A program made the position numbers and the translations under genes. The notes under the pieces were generated by a model. It did no database searches and was not told the DNA's origin. It was given only the letters and a program-made list of their open reading frames with translations. From 0-14-0-80-60-11 sp049322355 (GTDB lineage: Bacteria; Desulfobacterota; Desulfobaccia; Desulfobaccales; 0-14-0-80-60-11), in NCBI GenBank assembly GCA_049322355.1, contig JBMORG010000020.1:110689-174688 (forward strand): a DNA stretch of 64,000 nucleotides, given 5' to 3'. Each line of letters opens with the position of its first letter. The first letter of the stretch is position 1. Shown here piece by piece: positions 35,062-44,048 of this stretch.

Positions 35062-36405
35062 CTACCGGTTTTTGTTGATGTAGGCCTCCACGTTGAACTT
35101 GGAGCGGCAGCCGTTGTAACTCATAAACCTGATTTTCCCGAATACCGGGCGCTCGAACCAGGCCCGGTCGTGGACCCCGCCGATGCTCCAGGCAATGCCG
35201 GCGTAGCCGTTGGGGTCTCGGCCGTCCAGTTCATATTTATCGTTAAGATATATGGCCTGGGCCTGGGCTTCCTCCGGGGAGGCCGTCCACTCCAGGATTT
35301 TCTTGGCCCAATACATGCGCATATAGCCGTGCATCTTGCCCCGCTGCACCATTTCCCGCTGGGCCGCGTTCCACAACTCGTCATGGGTCCGGGCCGACTC
35401 CAGCGCCTCCCGTGAATAAAGGTATTCCCGGCGATCCTCCCGGTGCTGGTTCAGGGTTTTTTGGGCCCAGGCCGGAAAACCGGCAAAAGTATCATAGTGC
35501 GGCTGGTAGAAGCAATAATTATCCGAAAGTTCCCGGCGCACGATGAGTTCTTCCAGAAAGGCTCCCCGGGAGGCGTCATGGCCGTGGCGACCTTCGACTT
35601 CCAGGGCCACCCGCTGCGCCGCCAACTGCCCGAAGTGGAGATAAGGCGAAAGGTCCGACTGGCCGTCTTGGGTGGGATCGTTGCGCCTTTCTTGGTAGAA
35701 AGGCAGCCGGTGTTCCAGAAAATATTTCAGACGGCTGTGGGCGGCCTGCTCTCCAGGAGCGAGCCAATCCACTTCCGGCACGGTAAAATCTATTTTTAGG
35801 GTGCTGGTGAGTTTCCCCCACGGAATTTCCGGCATTTTTCCCTGCCACCTGATGGGGTGCTGGATTAGCGCCGGGAACTCTTCCAGAAATTCCGGCAACA
35901 GCCGTTTCAGCTTGGGCCTCAGGGTGTAGGCGCCGTATTCCGCTTTGGAAGAGGCCGCCCAGCAGGGCACGATGTTGTGGGCGTCCACTTCCTCCAGGGA
36001 CACGCTGACATTTTCCGCCACTGTCCTTCTCCAGTCCCTTACCAAACCCAGCGGGGAGAAGTCGCTCACCAGCGCCCCCACCCTATGTTTTTCCACAAAC
36101 CGCAACAGTTCCCGGGGCGGCTCGCCGGTCAGAAGAAAGAAGGGAATATTCAGATGGTCCAGATCCAGGGCAACTTCCCGCAAGCCCTTGAGCATAAAGC
36201 CGTATTGCCGCAGGGTAGCTCCTAAAAAAGTTGGCGCCAGACAAAAAACCACCCCCAACGGTTGGCGCAAGGTGAGGGCCAGTTCCTGGGCATACAACAA
36301 AGCCCAGTTGTCCCGGACTCGCTGGTCCCGGCTCATCCAGTAGACCACCATACCCGGTCCGGGGCTGACCTGATTCAAAGAGCGAACGCGGGCAGGATTA
36401 ACCAT
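35062..36405 (-). CDS. phr: Class II CPD photolyase
   Basis: 447 residues. The N-terminal Rossmann-type domain has VYWMSRDQRVRDNWALLYAQ. The helical FAD domain has SPYLHFGQLAAQRVALE, ELIVRRELSDNYCFYQPHYD and the C-terminal block NGYAGIAWSIGGVHDRAW, all characteristic of class II deoxyribodipyrimidine photolyases. It uses blue light to split pyrimidine dimers in DNA. Finding it in a presumed anaerobe suggests exposure to light, or acquisition by transfer. A partial copy of the A-type repeat end lies just upstream at 36418-36431. Confidence 0.92.
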   Translation of the reverse strand: MVNPARVRSLNQVSPGPGMVVYWMSRDQRVRDNWALLYAQELALTLRQPLGVVFCLAPTFLGATLRQYGFMLKGLREVALDLDHLNIPFFLLTGEPPRELLRFVEKHRVGALVSDFSPLGLVRDWRRTVAENVSVSLEEVDAHNIVPCWAASSKAEYGAYTLRPKLKRLLPEFLEEFPALIQHPIRWQGKMPEIPWGKLTSTLKIDFTVPEVDWLAPGEQAAHSRLKYFLEHRLPFYQERRNDPTQDGQSDLSPYLHFGQLAAQRVALEVEGRHGHDASRGAFLEELIVRRELSDNYCFYQPHYDTFAGFPAWAQKTLNQHREDRREYLYSREALESARTHDELWNAAQREMVQRGKMHGYMRMYWAKKILEWTASPEEAQAQAIYLNDKYELDGRDPNGYAGIAWSIGGVHDRAWFERPVFGKIRFMSYNGCRSKFNVEAYINKNR

Positions 36406-36463
36406 TGAGAGTTATTGTTAAATCCCCCTTACAATCTCATAAAATGGCAATATGGTTTTTTTC

Positions 36464-36500
36464 TGTCATCCTGAGCCGCCGCAGGCGGCGAAGAATCTCT
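36464..36500. repeat. Repeat family B, partial copy
   Basis: The left end (TGTCATCCTGAG) and the AAGAATCTCT segment of family B are present, separated by GCCGCC-GCA-GGCGGC, itself a hairpin. The right end is missing. Full copies are at 45491-45562 and 63820-63890. Confidence 0.65.
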
Positions 36501-36509
36501 CCTTTCGGC

Positions 36510-37667
36510 TCATTTCTTCACCTTTCCCCCAAAATACCAGTCCCCCAATCTTGGGGAAGAGCTCCGGGACCACAGAATAACCTCGAAAAGCTCCTGGGCC
36601 ATTTGGGGATTCAGATCCTTGAGGCGCTCGTATTCCTCCAGGGCCGCTCTCCGGTTGCCAAAATCGGCATAGGCGCATCCCAAAGCCAGGTGGACGCCCG
36701 CGTCACCCGGCTTGAGCCGCACCGCCTGCTTAAGAACGTCTTCAGCCTGGTCAAATTGTCCCAGCCTGACCAGGGCGGCCCCCAGCGCCGTGAGCGCTTG
36801 TACATAATCCGGCTGCAGGCGGATAGCCGTCTGGAAGAAGCCGGCCGCTTCCCGGTAATCCCCCCTTAGAAAATGGATCACTCCCAAACCATAGTATCCC
36901 TCGGCCTGATCGCTTCTCTGGTTAATTAACGCTTGCAAGACCTTCTCTGCCTGCTCATAGCGACCCAAATTGCTGTAGGCCGCAGCCAATCCCAGGCGGG
37001 TTTGGGCATTTTGGGGATTACGGTGCAACGACTTTTGGAACGCATTAACCGCGTCCTCATAACGGCCAAGATTGGCATAAACTTCACCCCGGCCCAGAAG
37101 TGCCAGGGCATTATCCGGCTCTAATTGCAGGGCCCGGTCATAGGCGGAAAGGGCCTCCTGATTCCGATTGAGCAGGAAATAGGCCGCCCCTAAGCTGACA
37201 TAGGCTGTGGCGTTGTTGGGATGCAAACGGCTGGCCTGGTCCAAAGCAGCAATGGCATCTTCAGGGCGGCCCAGCAGGATATAGACCGACCCTTGAATAT
37301 TATGGGCCTCAATGTAATCAGCCTTAAACAGGATGGCCTGGCGCAAGGCCTTGATGGCCTCTTCATAACGCTCGAGCTTGATATAGACCAGGGCCAGCCG
37401 GCATTGGGCCGCGGGATCATCGGGCCTGAAAATGGTTACCTGCTTTAGGATTTTTAGGGCTTGGTCATATTTCCCGGAGCGGAGCAGGGCATCGGCCTGT
37501 TGCGCCATCTCCATGGCCATGGCGTCGGCGCCCCCTTGCGGGGTCGTCTCTGGCTTCCCAGGGCTGGACAGTTGGGCCTTGGCCATTCCGGGACCTGTGA
37601 CCAAAAACGCGATCAGCATTACCACCAGAGTGCATCGAAAATTCTGAAGCACCGTTACCTGTCCCAA
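36510..37667 (-). CDS. Exported TPR-repeat protein
   Basis: 385 residues. A hydrophobic N-terminus (TLVVMLIAFLVTGPGMAKA) reads as a signal peptide, followed by about nine TPR units with the W-LG-Y-A-F-A-P spacing (for example GKYDQALKILKQVTIFRPDDP, split here as consecutive 34-residue blocks). TPR arrays mediate protein-protein contact. No enzymatic part is seen. The start codon TTG has no clear ribosome site, and a GTG a few codons on, with GGACAGG before it, is equally possible. It lies next to the second polysaccharide cluster, divergent from it, so a role in secretion or assembly of the polymer is plausible. Confidence 0.8.
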   Translation of the reverse strand: MGQVTVLQNFRCTLVVMLIAFLVTGPGMAKAQLSSPGKPETTPQGGADAMAMEMAQQADALLRSGKYDQALKILKQVTIFRPDDPAAQCRLALVYIKLERYEEAIKALRQAILFKADYIEAHNIQGSVYILLGRPEDAIAALDQASRLHPNNATAYVSLGAAYFLLNRNQEALSAYDRALQLEPDNALALLGRGEVYANLGRYEDAVNAFQKSLHRNPQNAQTRLGLAAAYSNLGRYEQAEKVLQALINQRSDQAEGYYGLGVIHFLRGDYREAAGFFQTAIRLQPDYVQALTALGAALVRLGQFDQAEDVLKQAVRLKPGDAGVHLALGCAYADFGNRRAALEEYERLKDLNPQMAQELFEVILWSRSSSPRLGDWYFGGKVKK

Positions 37668-37952
37668 AAAATATTTTTTTCTCTTTAGCTTATCGACAAA
37701 ACGCGATAAGATTATCGCCGTCCCTGACAGTTGTTCCCTATTTTATTTCAATCGGCTCTTGGACGCAGTTAAATAAATCAGGGGGGAGCCTTTCAGAGTT
37801 TAATTTGATTTCTTGGGATTGATGGCCGATAAGCTTTGGCAGAGATGAGCTCTTTATTGGGCTATTCAAGGCAGCCGATATGACCTCGGTCCCGGGGCCA
37901 TCTGGTACTCCTGGTACTCTCTTAAGCCGGTTTTCGGATCAGCACCCAACGC
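37668..37952. other. Intergenic region between TPR and glycosyltransferase genes
   Basis: 285 bases between divergent genes with no supported ORF. A 7-base stem (CTTATCG at 37689-37695, CGATAAG at 37704-37710) lies just upstream of the TPR gene and could be an operator. No convincing promoter hexamers were found on either strand. Confidence 0.5.
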
Positions 37953-39197
37953 ATGATTAACGGGTCCTCTCCCATTGCTTATCTGGCCCGCAATCTACCG
38001 GCCACGGCGGAAACCTTCGTGGTGCGGGAAATCGCCGCGTTGCGGCGTCTGGGAGTCCGGATCAAGCCCTTTAGCCTCCATGACTCCGAGGCCGGGGTGC
38101 GCCATCCCGAAGCTCCTGACCTGGTCAGGGAAGTTGAGGTTCTGGTGCAACCGCGCCACCCCATGTTCTGGCTGGCTCATCTCCTTTTCGCGCTGCGCTT
38201 TCCCAGGCGCTATTTTCACGGTCTCTATGCTTATGTCCTCATCGCCGACGGGACCTGGCAGTCCCGCCGCCGCAGCCTCTCCTACTTTCTGGTGGCTCCC
38301 TTTGCCGCCTGGCGTCTAAACCGCTCCGGCGTCAGGCATCTCCACGCCCATTTCGCCAACGCCGCCACCAGCGTGGCTTTGATGGCCGCCGCTCTGGCCG
38401 GCATCACGTTTAGCTTCACGGCCCACGCCTATGACATCTTTATAGATAAGCTCCTGCTGCCCGCCAAACTTTCGGCTGCCGCATTCGTCGCCTGCATCAG
38501 CCAGTACAACGTGCGCTATTTGAGGGAACACTACCCCCAGGCCCGAAACACTCACATAGTGGTGGTCCGAAACGGCCTTGATACCGCCAGATTCAGCGCT
38601 TATCCCCATCCCCTGGGAGAACCCCCCTGCATCGTGGCGGTGGGCCGCCTGGTGGAAACCAAGGGCTTTCATACCCTGGTTACGGCTTGCGGCCTTCTGC
38701 GTGACCAGGGCCTCTCCTGCCGCTGTCTCATCATCGGTGAAGGTCCCGAAGCCTTTCGCCTCGAGAATATGATTAAAGAAATGGGACTTTCCGGCCGAGT
38801 AGTACTCAAGGGCAAGCTTCCGCCGGATGAGTGCTTTTCTTATTATCAGCAGGCAGATGTGCTGGCCATGCCTTCCTGTGTCCGGAACCAGGACGCCGAC
38901 GGCATCCCCACCGTATTGATCGAAGCCATGGCCATGGAAATTCCGGTGGTGGCCACCCGGGTTTCCGGCATCCCGGAACTGGTGCTGAATGGCCAAACTG
39001 GTCTTCTCATCGCTCCCGATGATCCGGTGGCCCTGGCGGAGGCTCTGGCCCGATTGATCCGGGATCAGAATCTGGCCCGGCGCCTGGCCCGGTCCGGACG
39101 GGAGTTGGTGGTTTCCCAATTCGACGGCGAAAAAAGCGCCCGACAGCTTCGGGACTTGTTTGCGGCCGCGATGCAATCCCAGGGAAAAAGCCAATAA
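37953..39197 (+). CDS. Family 4 glycosyltransferase
   Basis: 414 residues. The start IAYLARNLPATAETFVVREIAALR is typical of a capsule/exopolysaccharide GT4 subgroup, and HLHAHFANAATSVALMAAAL is its usual acceptor-domain motif. The donor domain contains VAVGRLVETKGFHTLV and GIPTVLIEAMAMEIPVVAT. It is the first gene of the plus-strand polysaccharide cluster. A 102-base gap containing a CCGAAAACCGATAA repeat separates it from the AsnB-like gene. Confidence 0.88.
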   Translation: MINGSSPIAYLARNLPATAETFVVREIAALRRLGVRIKPFSLHDSEAGVRHPEAPDLVREVEVLVQPRHPMFWLAHLLFALRFPRRYFHGLYAYVLIADGTWQSRRRSLSYFLVAPFAAWRLNRSGVRHLHAHFANAATSVALMAAALAGITFSFTAHAYDIFIDKLLLPAKLSAAAFVACISQYNVRYLREHYPQARNTHIVVVRNGLDTARFSAYPHPLGEPPCIVAVGRLVETKGFHTLVTACGLLRDQGLSCRCLIIGEGPEAFRLENMIKEMGLSGRVVLKGKLPPDECFSYYQQADVLAMPSCVRNQDADGIPTVLIEAMAMEIPVVATRVSGIPELVLNGQTGLLIAPDDPVALAEALARLIRDQNLARRLARSGRELVVSQFDGEKSARQLRDLFAAAMQSQGKSQ

Positions 39198-39263
39198 TGC
39201 CATGTCCGCTTTCAAATGCAACCAATCTGTTATTAAACTGCTTGTTAATTATGATTTTTCTAG

Positions 39264-39288
39264 CCGAAAACCGATAACCGAAAACCGG
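39264..39288. repeat. Short CCGAAAACCG repeat, shared with 7268-7302
   Basis: Reads CCGAAAACCGATAACCGAAAACCGG in two pieces of overlapping units. A closely similar sequence covers the 3' end of the radical SAM gene at 7268-7302 (CCGAAAACCGATAA, then CTGAAAACCGG). Both copies lie at borders of polysaccharide blocks. Confidence 0.5.
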
Positions 39289-39299
39289 AAACGGTATAT

Positions 39300-41201
39300 A
39301 TGTGCGGTATCGCCGGCATTTTGCATCTAAATGATGGGCCCGTTGATTACGGACTGCTCCGGCGTATGGCCGCGGTTTTGAGCCACCGGGGACCCGATGA
39401 CGAAGGTTTTTTTCTGGGCCAGGGTCTGGGACTGGGCTTCCGGCGCTTGAGCATCATAGATTTGAGCGGTGGCCGCCAGCCCATGTCCAACGAAGACGGG
39501 ACCGTGACGGTGATCTTCAACGGCGAGATTTATAACTTTCAGGAACTTCGGGATTATCTCCGGCAGCAAGGCCACACCTTCCGCACCGCCTCTGACACTG
39601 AAGTCATCGTTCATGGTTTTGAAACCTGGGGCGACGATGTGGTGGACCACTTAAACGGCATGTTTGCCTTTGCCGTATGGGACAGTCGTAAGCGCAAGCT
39701 GCTCCTGGCCCGGGACCGCCTTGGCATCAAGCCCTTGTTTTATACGAGGAAGTCCGACACCTTTGCCTTTGCCTCGGAAATCAAGAGTCTCCTCCTGTTG
39801 CCCGGATTCGATGCGGCAGTCAACCAGCAGAGCGTGTTTGAATACTTCTCTCACCACTTTATCCCGGGCTCCGGCACCATCTATCAGCAGATCCAAAAGC
39901 TCCGGCCCGGCGAGCTGCTCACTGTGACCGACGGGCAGGTCACGACCAGGCAGTATTGGCGCCCCCAGGTTACCCAAACCCCTGAGAGAACCCTCGAGGA
40001 TTGGTGTCAGGAACTGCGTGGGCGCCTCAAGGAAGCGGTGCGTCTCCAACTGGTGGCGGATGTGCCCCTGGGGGTTTTTCTTTCCGGCGGCCTGGATTCC
40101 AGCGCGGTGACCGCGGCCATGGCCGAACTGGGGTTGAATGAAATCCGCACGTTTAATGTGGGTTTTGAGGTCCCCAAATATGATGAAACCCGCTTTGCCG
40201 CGCTGGTGAGCCGGCACCTGGGCACCACCCACGAAACTTTCCGCATCGACGCGGAAGCCACCGACCTGTTGCCCAAGCTCCTATGGCACCTGGACGAACC
40301 CCTGGCGGACGCCACCATCATTCCCACTTACCTGCTCTCCCAGGCCACTCGCCGTCGGGTCACCGTTGCCTTAAGCGGCGAAGGCGGCGACGAAATTTTC
40401 GGCGGTTACACCCACTACCAGGGCCTCCAACTCAACCGCTGGCTGGGTCTCCTGCCGTTATGGCTGCGACGCTCTTTAACCACAGCCGCCCGTAATCTGC
40501 CCTCCTTTGGGTCGCCTCGCCTGGGGTATTGGGAACACCGCCTGGAACGCATCGCCTCCACTTCCTTGTTTCCCCTGTTCCAGGGATATACCCGGAAAGT
40601 GGCGTTCTTCACTCCTGAAGAGCAGCAACAATTGTTTTCCCGGGATTTTCGCCGCCAGACCGCCGCCCTCCCCTATTTGGGACACTTCTGGGCCATTCCC
40701 GAAGCTTGCCCGGACCTGGACCCCATCGCCCAGGCCAATCTGGCGGACCTGTCGGTCTTTCTGCCCGACAGTCTCCTGGTCAAGGTGGACCGCATGAGCA
40801 TGGCCTGTTCCCTGGAGGTCCGGGTGCCCCTGCTGGACCACACCCTGGTGGAATTCGCCCTCTCCATGCCCCTGGACCTCAAGATCAAGGGACTGGGCAC
40901 CAAGTTCCTCTTACGGAAAGCCCTGGAGCCGTCTTTGCCCCCGTCTATCCTGAACCGGCCCAAACGCGGTTTTAATCCTCCCGTGGAATTTTGGCTCCAA
41001 CAGCACCTTCCCGACTATGCCCGGGAACACCGCCTCATGGAGACTTTGGCCGATACCGGTTTCTTTAATCTGGAGTATGTGCAAAAAATGACCGAGGCGC
41101 ATATCCAGGGCCGGCGGGATTATGGCAAACAGCTATGGGCTTTGCTGGTGTTTGCCGTCTGGTGGCGGCGGGTGCGCGGCCGGGGGGAGTGGCGGACATG
41201 A
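39300..41201 (+). CDS. asnB: Asparagine synthase (glutamine-hydrolysing)-like amidotransferase, second copy
   Basis: 633 residues. MCGIAGIL supplies the Cys2 nucleophile. The glutaminase motifs RRLSIIDLSGGRQPM and FNGEIYNFQELRDYL and the synthetase loop FLSGGLDSSAV are intact, with SGGLDSS canonical unlike the copy at 21814. The length and wording match the amidotransferases found in exosortase/PEP-CTERM-type exopolysaccharide loci, although no exosortase is seen here. It may amidate a sugar acid. Its stop overlaps the next start by ATGA (41198-41201). Confidence 0.88.
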   Translation: MCGIAGILHLNDGPVDYGLLRRMAAVLSHRGPDDEGFFLGQGLGLGFRRLSIIDLSGGRQPMSNEDGTVTVIFNGEIYNFQELRDYLRQQGHTFRTASDTEVIVHGFETWGDDVVDHLNGMFAFAVWDSRKRKLLLARDRLGIKPLFYTRKSDTFAFASEIKSLLLLPGFDAAVNQQSVFEYFSHHFIPGSGTIYQQIQKLRPGELLTVTDGQVTTRQYWRPQVTQTPERTLEDWCQELRGRLKEAVRLQLVADVPLGVFLSGGLDSSAVTAAMAELGLNEIRTFNVGFEVPKYDETRFAALVSRHLGTTHETFRIDAEATDLLPKLLWHLDEPLADATIIPTYLLSQATRRRVTVALSGEGGDEIFGGYTHYQGLQLNRWLGLLPLWLRRSLTTAARNLPSFGSPRLGYWEHRLERIASTSLFPLFQGYTRKVAFFTPEEQQQLFSRDFRRQTAALPYLGHFWAIPEACPDLDPIAQANLADLSVFLPDSLLVKVDRMSMACSLEVRVPLLDHTLVEFALSMPLDLKIKGLGTKFLLRKALEPSLPPSILNRPKRGFNPPVEFWLQQHLPDYAREHRLMETLADTGFFNLEYVQKMTEAHIQGRRDYGKQLWALLVFAVWWRRVRGRGEWRT

Positions 41202-42073
41202 TGCGTCGGTTGGTAATTATCAGTCCCTGTCGCGATGAAGAGCAGTTCGTCCGATTTACCCTGGACTCCGTCATCAGTCAGACTTATCGCCCCCATCTCT
41301 GGATCATCGTAGATGACGGCAGCAGGGACCGGACCGCAGAGATTGTTGAACAATACACCGCCCAACATTCCTGGATCAGGCTGGTCCGGCGCCAGCGGGG
41401 CGGCAGCCGCGAGCTGGGCCCAGGAGTGGTGAGCGCCTTTAACGCCGGTCTGGCTGCCCTGGGAGATGAACCCTACGACGTCATAGCCAAGCTGGATAGC
41501 GATACCGAATTCGGACCCGAAACCCTGGCTGCGGTCATGGCCCATTTTGATGACCCCAAGGTGGGCATGGCCAGCGGCAACACCTATCTGCTGGTGGGGG
41601 GAAAACTCGTTTTCGAACTTTACACTTCCTATCACGTCCCAGGCAACGCCAAATTTTACCGCCGGGAATGTTTCCAGGATATCGGCGGACTGCAACCGGT
41701 CTATGGCTGGGACGTCATCGACGAAACCGACGCCCGGCGCCACGGCTGGATCACCCTCAGCGACCCCAAGATCGTGTTCATCCATCACCGGATGCAAGGC
41801 TCCAGCCTCGGGGCTGTCCGGGGGCGGGTGATTTGGGGCCGGTGTGCCTATGCCATCGGCAGCCATCCCCTCTTTGCCCTGGCCCGGGGCATTTATCGCA
41901 TGGCGCATCGACCCTGGGTGGTAGGGGGGCTGGCGTTCATTTGGGGGTTTTTTGCCAGCTACTTCAACCCCGATATCCGGCGCCTTGCCGATCCTGAATT
42001 GATCCGTTTTTTGCGGAAAGAACAGCTCTATCGCCTTGCCCACGGCAACCGTCTGCCACCGAGGGAGCCTTGA
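41198..42073 (+). CDS. Family 2 glycosyltransferase
   Basis: 291 residues from the ATG at 41198, with GGGGGAG upstream. It has the GT-A start VIISPCRDEEQFVRFTLDSVISQ, the nucleotide-binding DDGSRDRTAEIV, the DxD-type KLDSDTEF, and the acceptor-side motif GWDVIDETDARRHGW. The C-terminus has a hydrophobic segment (WVVGGLAFIWGFFASYF) near the membrane. It would add a sugar by inversion to a lipid-linked glycan. A longer upstream reading inside asnB is rejected. Confidence 0.87.
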   Translation: MMRRLVIISPCRDEEQFVRFTLDSVISQTYRPHLWIIVDDGSRDRTAEIVEQYTAQHSWIRLVRRQRGGSRELGPGVVSAFNAGLAALGDEPYDVIAKLDSDTEFGPETLAAVMAHFDDPKVGMASGNTYLLVGGKLVFELYTSYHVPGNAKFYRRECFQDIGGLQPVYGWDVIDETDARRHGWITLSDPKIVFIHHRMQGSSLGAVRGRVIWGRCAYAIGSHPLFALARGIYRMAHRPWVVGGLAFIWGFFASYFNPDIRRLADPELIRFLRKEQLYRLAHGNRLPPREP

Positions 42074-42075
42074 TC

Positions 42076-42858
42076 ATGCACCCGGAGAAAACCGTCGATA
42101 TTCTGGGGGTGCCCACGGGCGTTTACACCATGGGAACCTTGCTGGCCCGGATCGAAGAATTGATTGTTGCTCCCGGCTGTGCAGTAGGTTATGGCGTTAA
42201 TGCCCATGTCATCAACCTCACTTACCAATTCCCCGATTTTTTGCAAGCGCTGCGCCAGGCGGATCTGTTGTACGCCGACGGCGCTTCCCTGATCCTGGCG
42301 TCCCGCTTATTGGGAGAGCTTCTACCGGAAAAACTCACCACCACCGACATCTGGCCCAAGATGTGTGAACTGGCCGTTCAACAGCGGTATCGGTTCTTCC
42401 TCCTGGGTGGTGAGCCCGGCCTGGCCCAGCGGGCTGCCGACAAAGCCCGGCGGCAATATCCCGGCTTAGACATAGTTGGCACTCATCACGGCTACTTTGA
42501 TTTCGCCGATGAGCATCTCATCGCCAAAATCAACGCAGTGCGGCCGGAGGTCCTCTGGGTAGGGATGGGCGATCCCCGGCAGGTGCTCTGGACCGATAAT
42601 TGGCGCCGGCGCCTGGAAGTGGGCCTGGTTCTCACCTGCGGGGGGATGTTCAAAATCATCGCCGGTGAACTGGAGCGCCTTAACCACACGTGGCGGCAGA
42701 ATGGCTTTGAATGGGTTTACCGCCTCTGGCAGGAACCCGGGACTTGGAGGCGTTATCTCGTGGGCCTGCCTCTCTTCGGCATGAGGGTCCTGGCCCAATT
42801 CCTCGGGAGGGGAAACCGCGTTTTCAAACCCGAAAAGGATCCCTTCCCCGGCCGATGA
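42076..42858 (+). CDS. WecG/TagA/CpsF-family glycosyltransferase
   Basis: 260 residues from the ATG at 42076, which is about 10 bases from GAGGGAG. A TTG at 42070 is too close to that site. The family's markers are present: NAHVINLTYQFPDFLQALRQ, LLYADGASLILASRLLG, RFFLLGGEPGLAQRAADKA, WVGMGDPRQVLW and VGGMF-type LTCGGMFKIIAGE. These enzymes transfer N-acetylmannosaminuronate or related sugars to undecaprenyl-PP-GlcNAc. Its presence suggests the second locus makes a HexNAc-primed glycan. Confidence 0.88.
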   Translation: MHPEKTVDILGVPTGVYTMGTLLARIEELIVAPGCAVGYGVNAHVINLTYQFPDFLQALRQADLLYADGASLILASRLLGELLPEKLTTTDIWPKMCELAVQQRYRFFLLGGEPGLAQRAADKARRQYPGLDIVGTHHGYFDFADEHLIAKINAVRPEVLWVGMGDPRQVLWTDNWRRRLEVGLVLTCGGMFKIIAGELERLNHTWRQNGFEWVYRLWQEPGTWRRYLVGLPLFGMRVLAQFLGRGNRVFKPEKDPFPGR

Positions 42859-44048
42859 AGATCTCCTTTTTCAACTACCACTATGACATCGAAGGTTCAG
42901 CCATCGGCGCGGCCACCCAGATTCGGGCCATCACCGCCGCGCTGACCCGGCTTGGCCACCAGGTGGATTTACAGTTCCGCACTCCCAAACCACCCGGTAA
43001 GGACCGGGAGTATCTGGGTTTCAAAAAGATCCAGAAACTTCGCCGGTTCGGACACGTGCCCCGCATATTCTTGCGGAATTTTGGCCTAATCCGGGAGGAA
43101 TTCAAGCTGTTGGACCGGTTCCGCCCCGACGTGGTGCTGGCGGTAAGTTCTTTTGTCAACTTCTCGGCCCTGGTTGCCACCCGCCGCCGCGGTCTGCCCC
43201 TGGTGCTCTTCGCGGAAGCGCCCCTGGAGTACGAGTACCGCCTCTTTTATCCACAATATTACCGGTACCCCTGGCTGACACGGTGGGTGGAGGGGGTTAA
43301 TGTGCGGGGCGCCCATCAGGTAGTCTGCATCTCCGAGATTTTGAAAGGCTACCTGATGCGCTACGAGGCGCCGGCCGCCAAACTCCATGTCATCCCCAAC
43401 GGCGTCGACCACTTTGCCTTTGTACCCAGGGAGCCTGATCCGGAATTTCTGGCAAGCTTGCGCCTGGAAGGCCGGGTGGTGATCGGCTACATCGGCTCTT
43501 TCGAATTCTTCAGTAATATTAAGATGATAATTACTTTGGCCCGCAAAATTATCGACGCTGACAGCCGGGTGGTTTTTCTCTTTGTGGGAAAAGGCCGGGT
43601 TGATGATGCTCTCCGCCATGAGGCCGAAGCCACCGGTCTGGGCCCCTATTTTATTTTTACCGGCGGCATCCCCCACAACCTTATCCCCCGCCTTCTCAGC
43701 GTCATGGACATCGTTATCAGCCCTTATAAAGAAGACTATCTGTTTTATGGCTCTTCCATGAAATTATTGGAATATATGGCGGCCGGAAAGGCGGTCCTCT
43801 TCCCGGCCCTGGGGCAAATCAAGGAACTCGTTTGTGACGGCTGCAACGGGAGGCTCTACGAGCCGGGAGATCGCGAGGCCATGGCCTCCAAGCTCCTCGA
43901 ATTGATCGCGCATGAGGACTTGCGCCGCCGCCTGGGCGCACGAGCCCGGCAGACCATCGAAAATAATTGGACCTGGGATATACAAGGGCGGCGCTTGGCC
44001 CGGGTGCTTGAATTAGCCCGGAAGAGCCATCAGGTCGAACGACCTTGA
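42855..44048 (+). CDS. Family 4 glycosyltransferase
   Basis: 397 residues from the ATG at 42855, overlapping the previous stop by ATGA. A reading starting at 42711 lies inside the neighbour and is rejected. The N-terminus KISFFNYHYDIEGSAIGAAT is unusual for GT4 (sugar-acid or cyclised acceptor groups start this way). The donor domain has IGYIGSFEFFSNIKMIITLA and SSMKLLEYMAAGKAVLF. It works on the cytoplasmic face. Its last bases overlap the SGNH gene start (TTGA). Confidence 0.85.
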   Translation: MKISFFNYHYDIEGSAIGAATQIRAITAALTRLGHQVDLQFRTPKPPGKDREYLGFKKIQKLRRFGHVPRIFLRNFGLIREEFKLLDRFRPDVVLAVSSFVNFSALVATRRRGLPLVLFAEAPLEYEYRLFYPQYYRYPWLTRWVEGVNVRGAHQVVCISEILKGYLMRYEAPAAKLHVIPNGVDHFAFVPREPDPEFLASLRLEGRVVIGYIGSFEFFSNIKMIITLARKIIDADSRVVFLFVGKGRVDDALRHEAEATGLGPYFIFTGGIPHNLIPRLLSVMDIVISPYKEDYLFYGSSMKLLEYMAAGKAVLFPALGQIKELVCDGCNGRLYEPGDREAMASKLLELIAHEDLRRRLGARARQTIENNWTWDIQGRRLARVLELARKSHQVERP

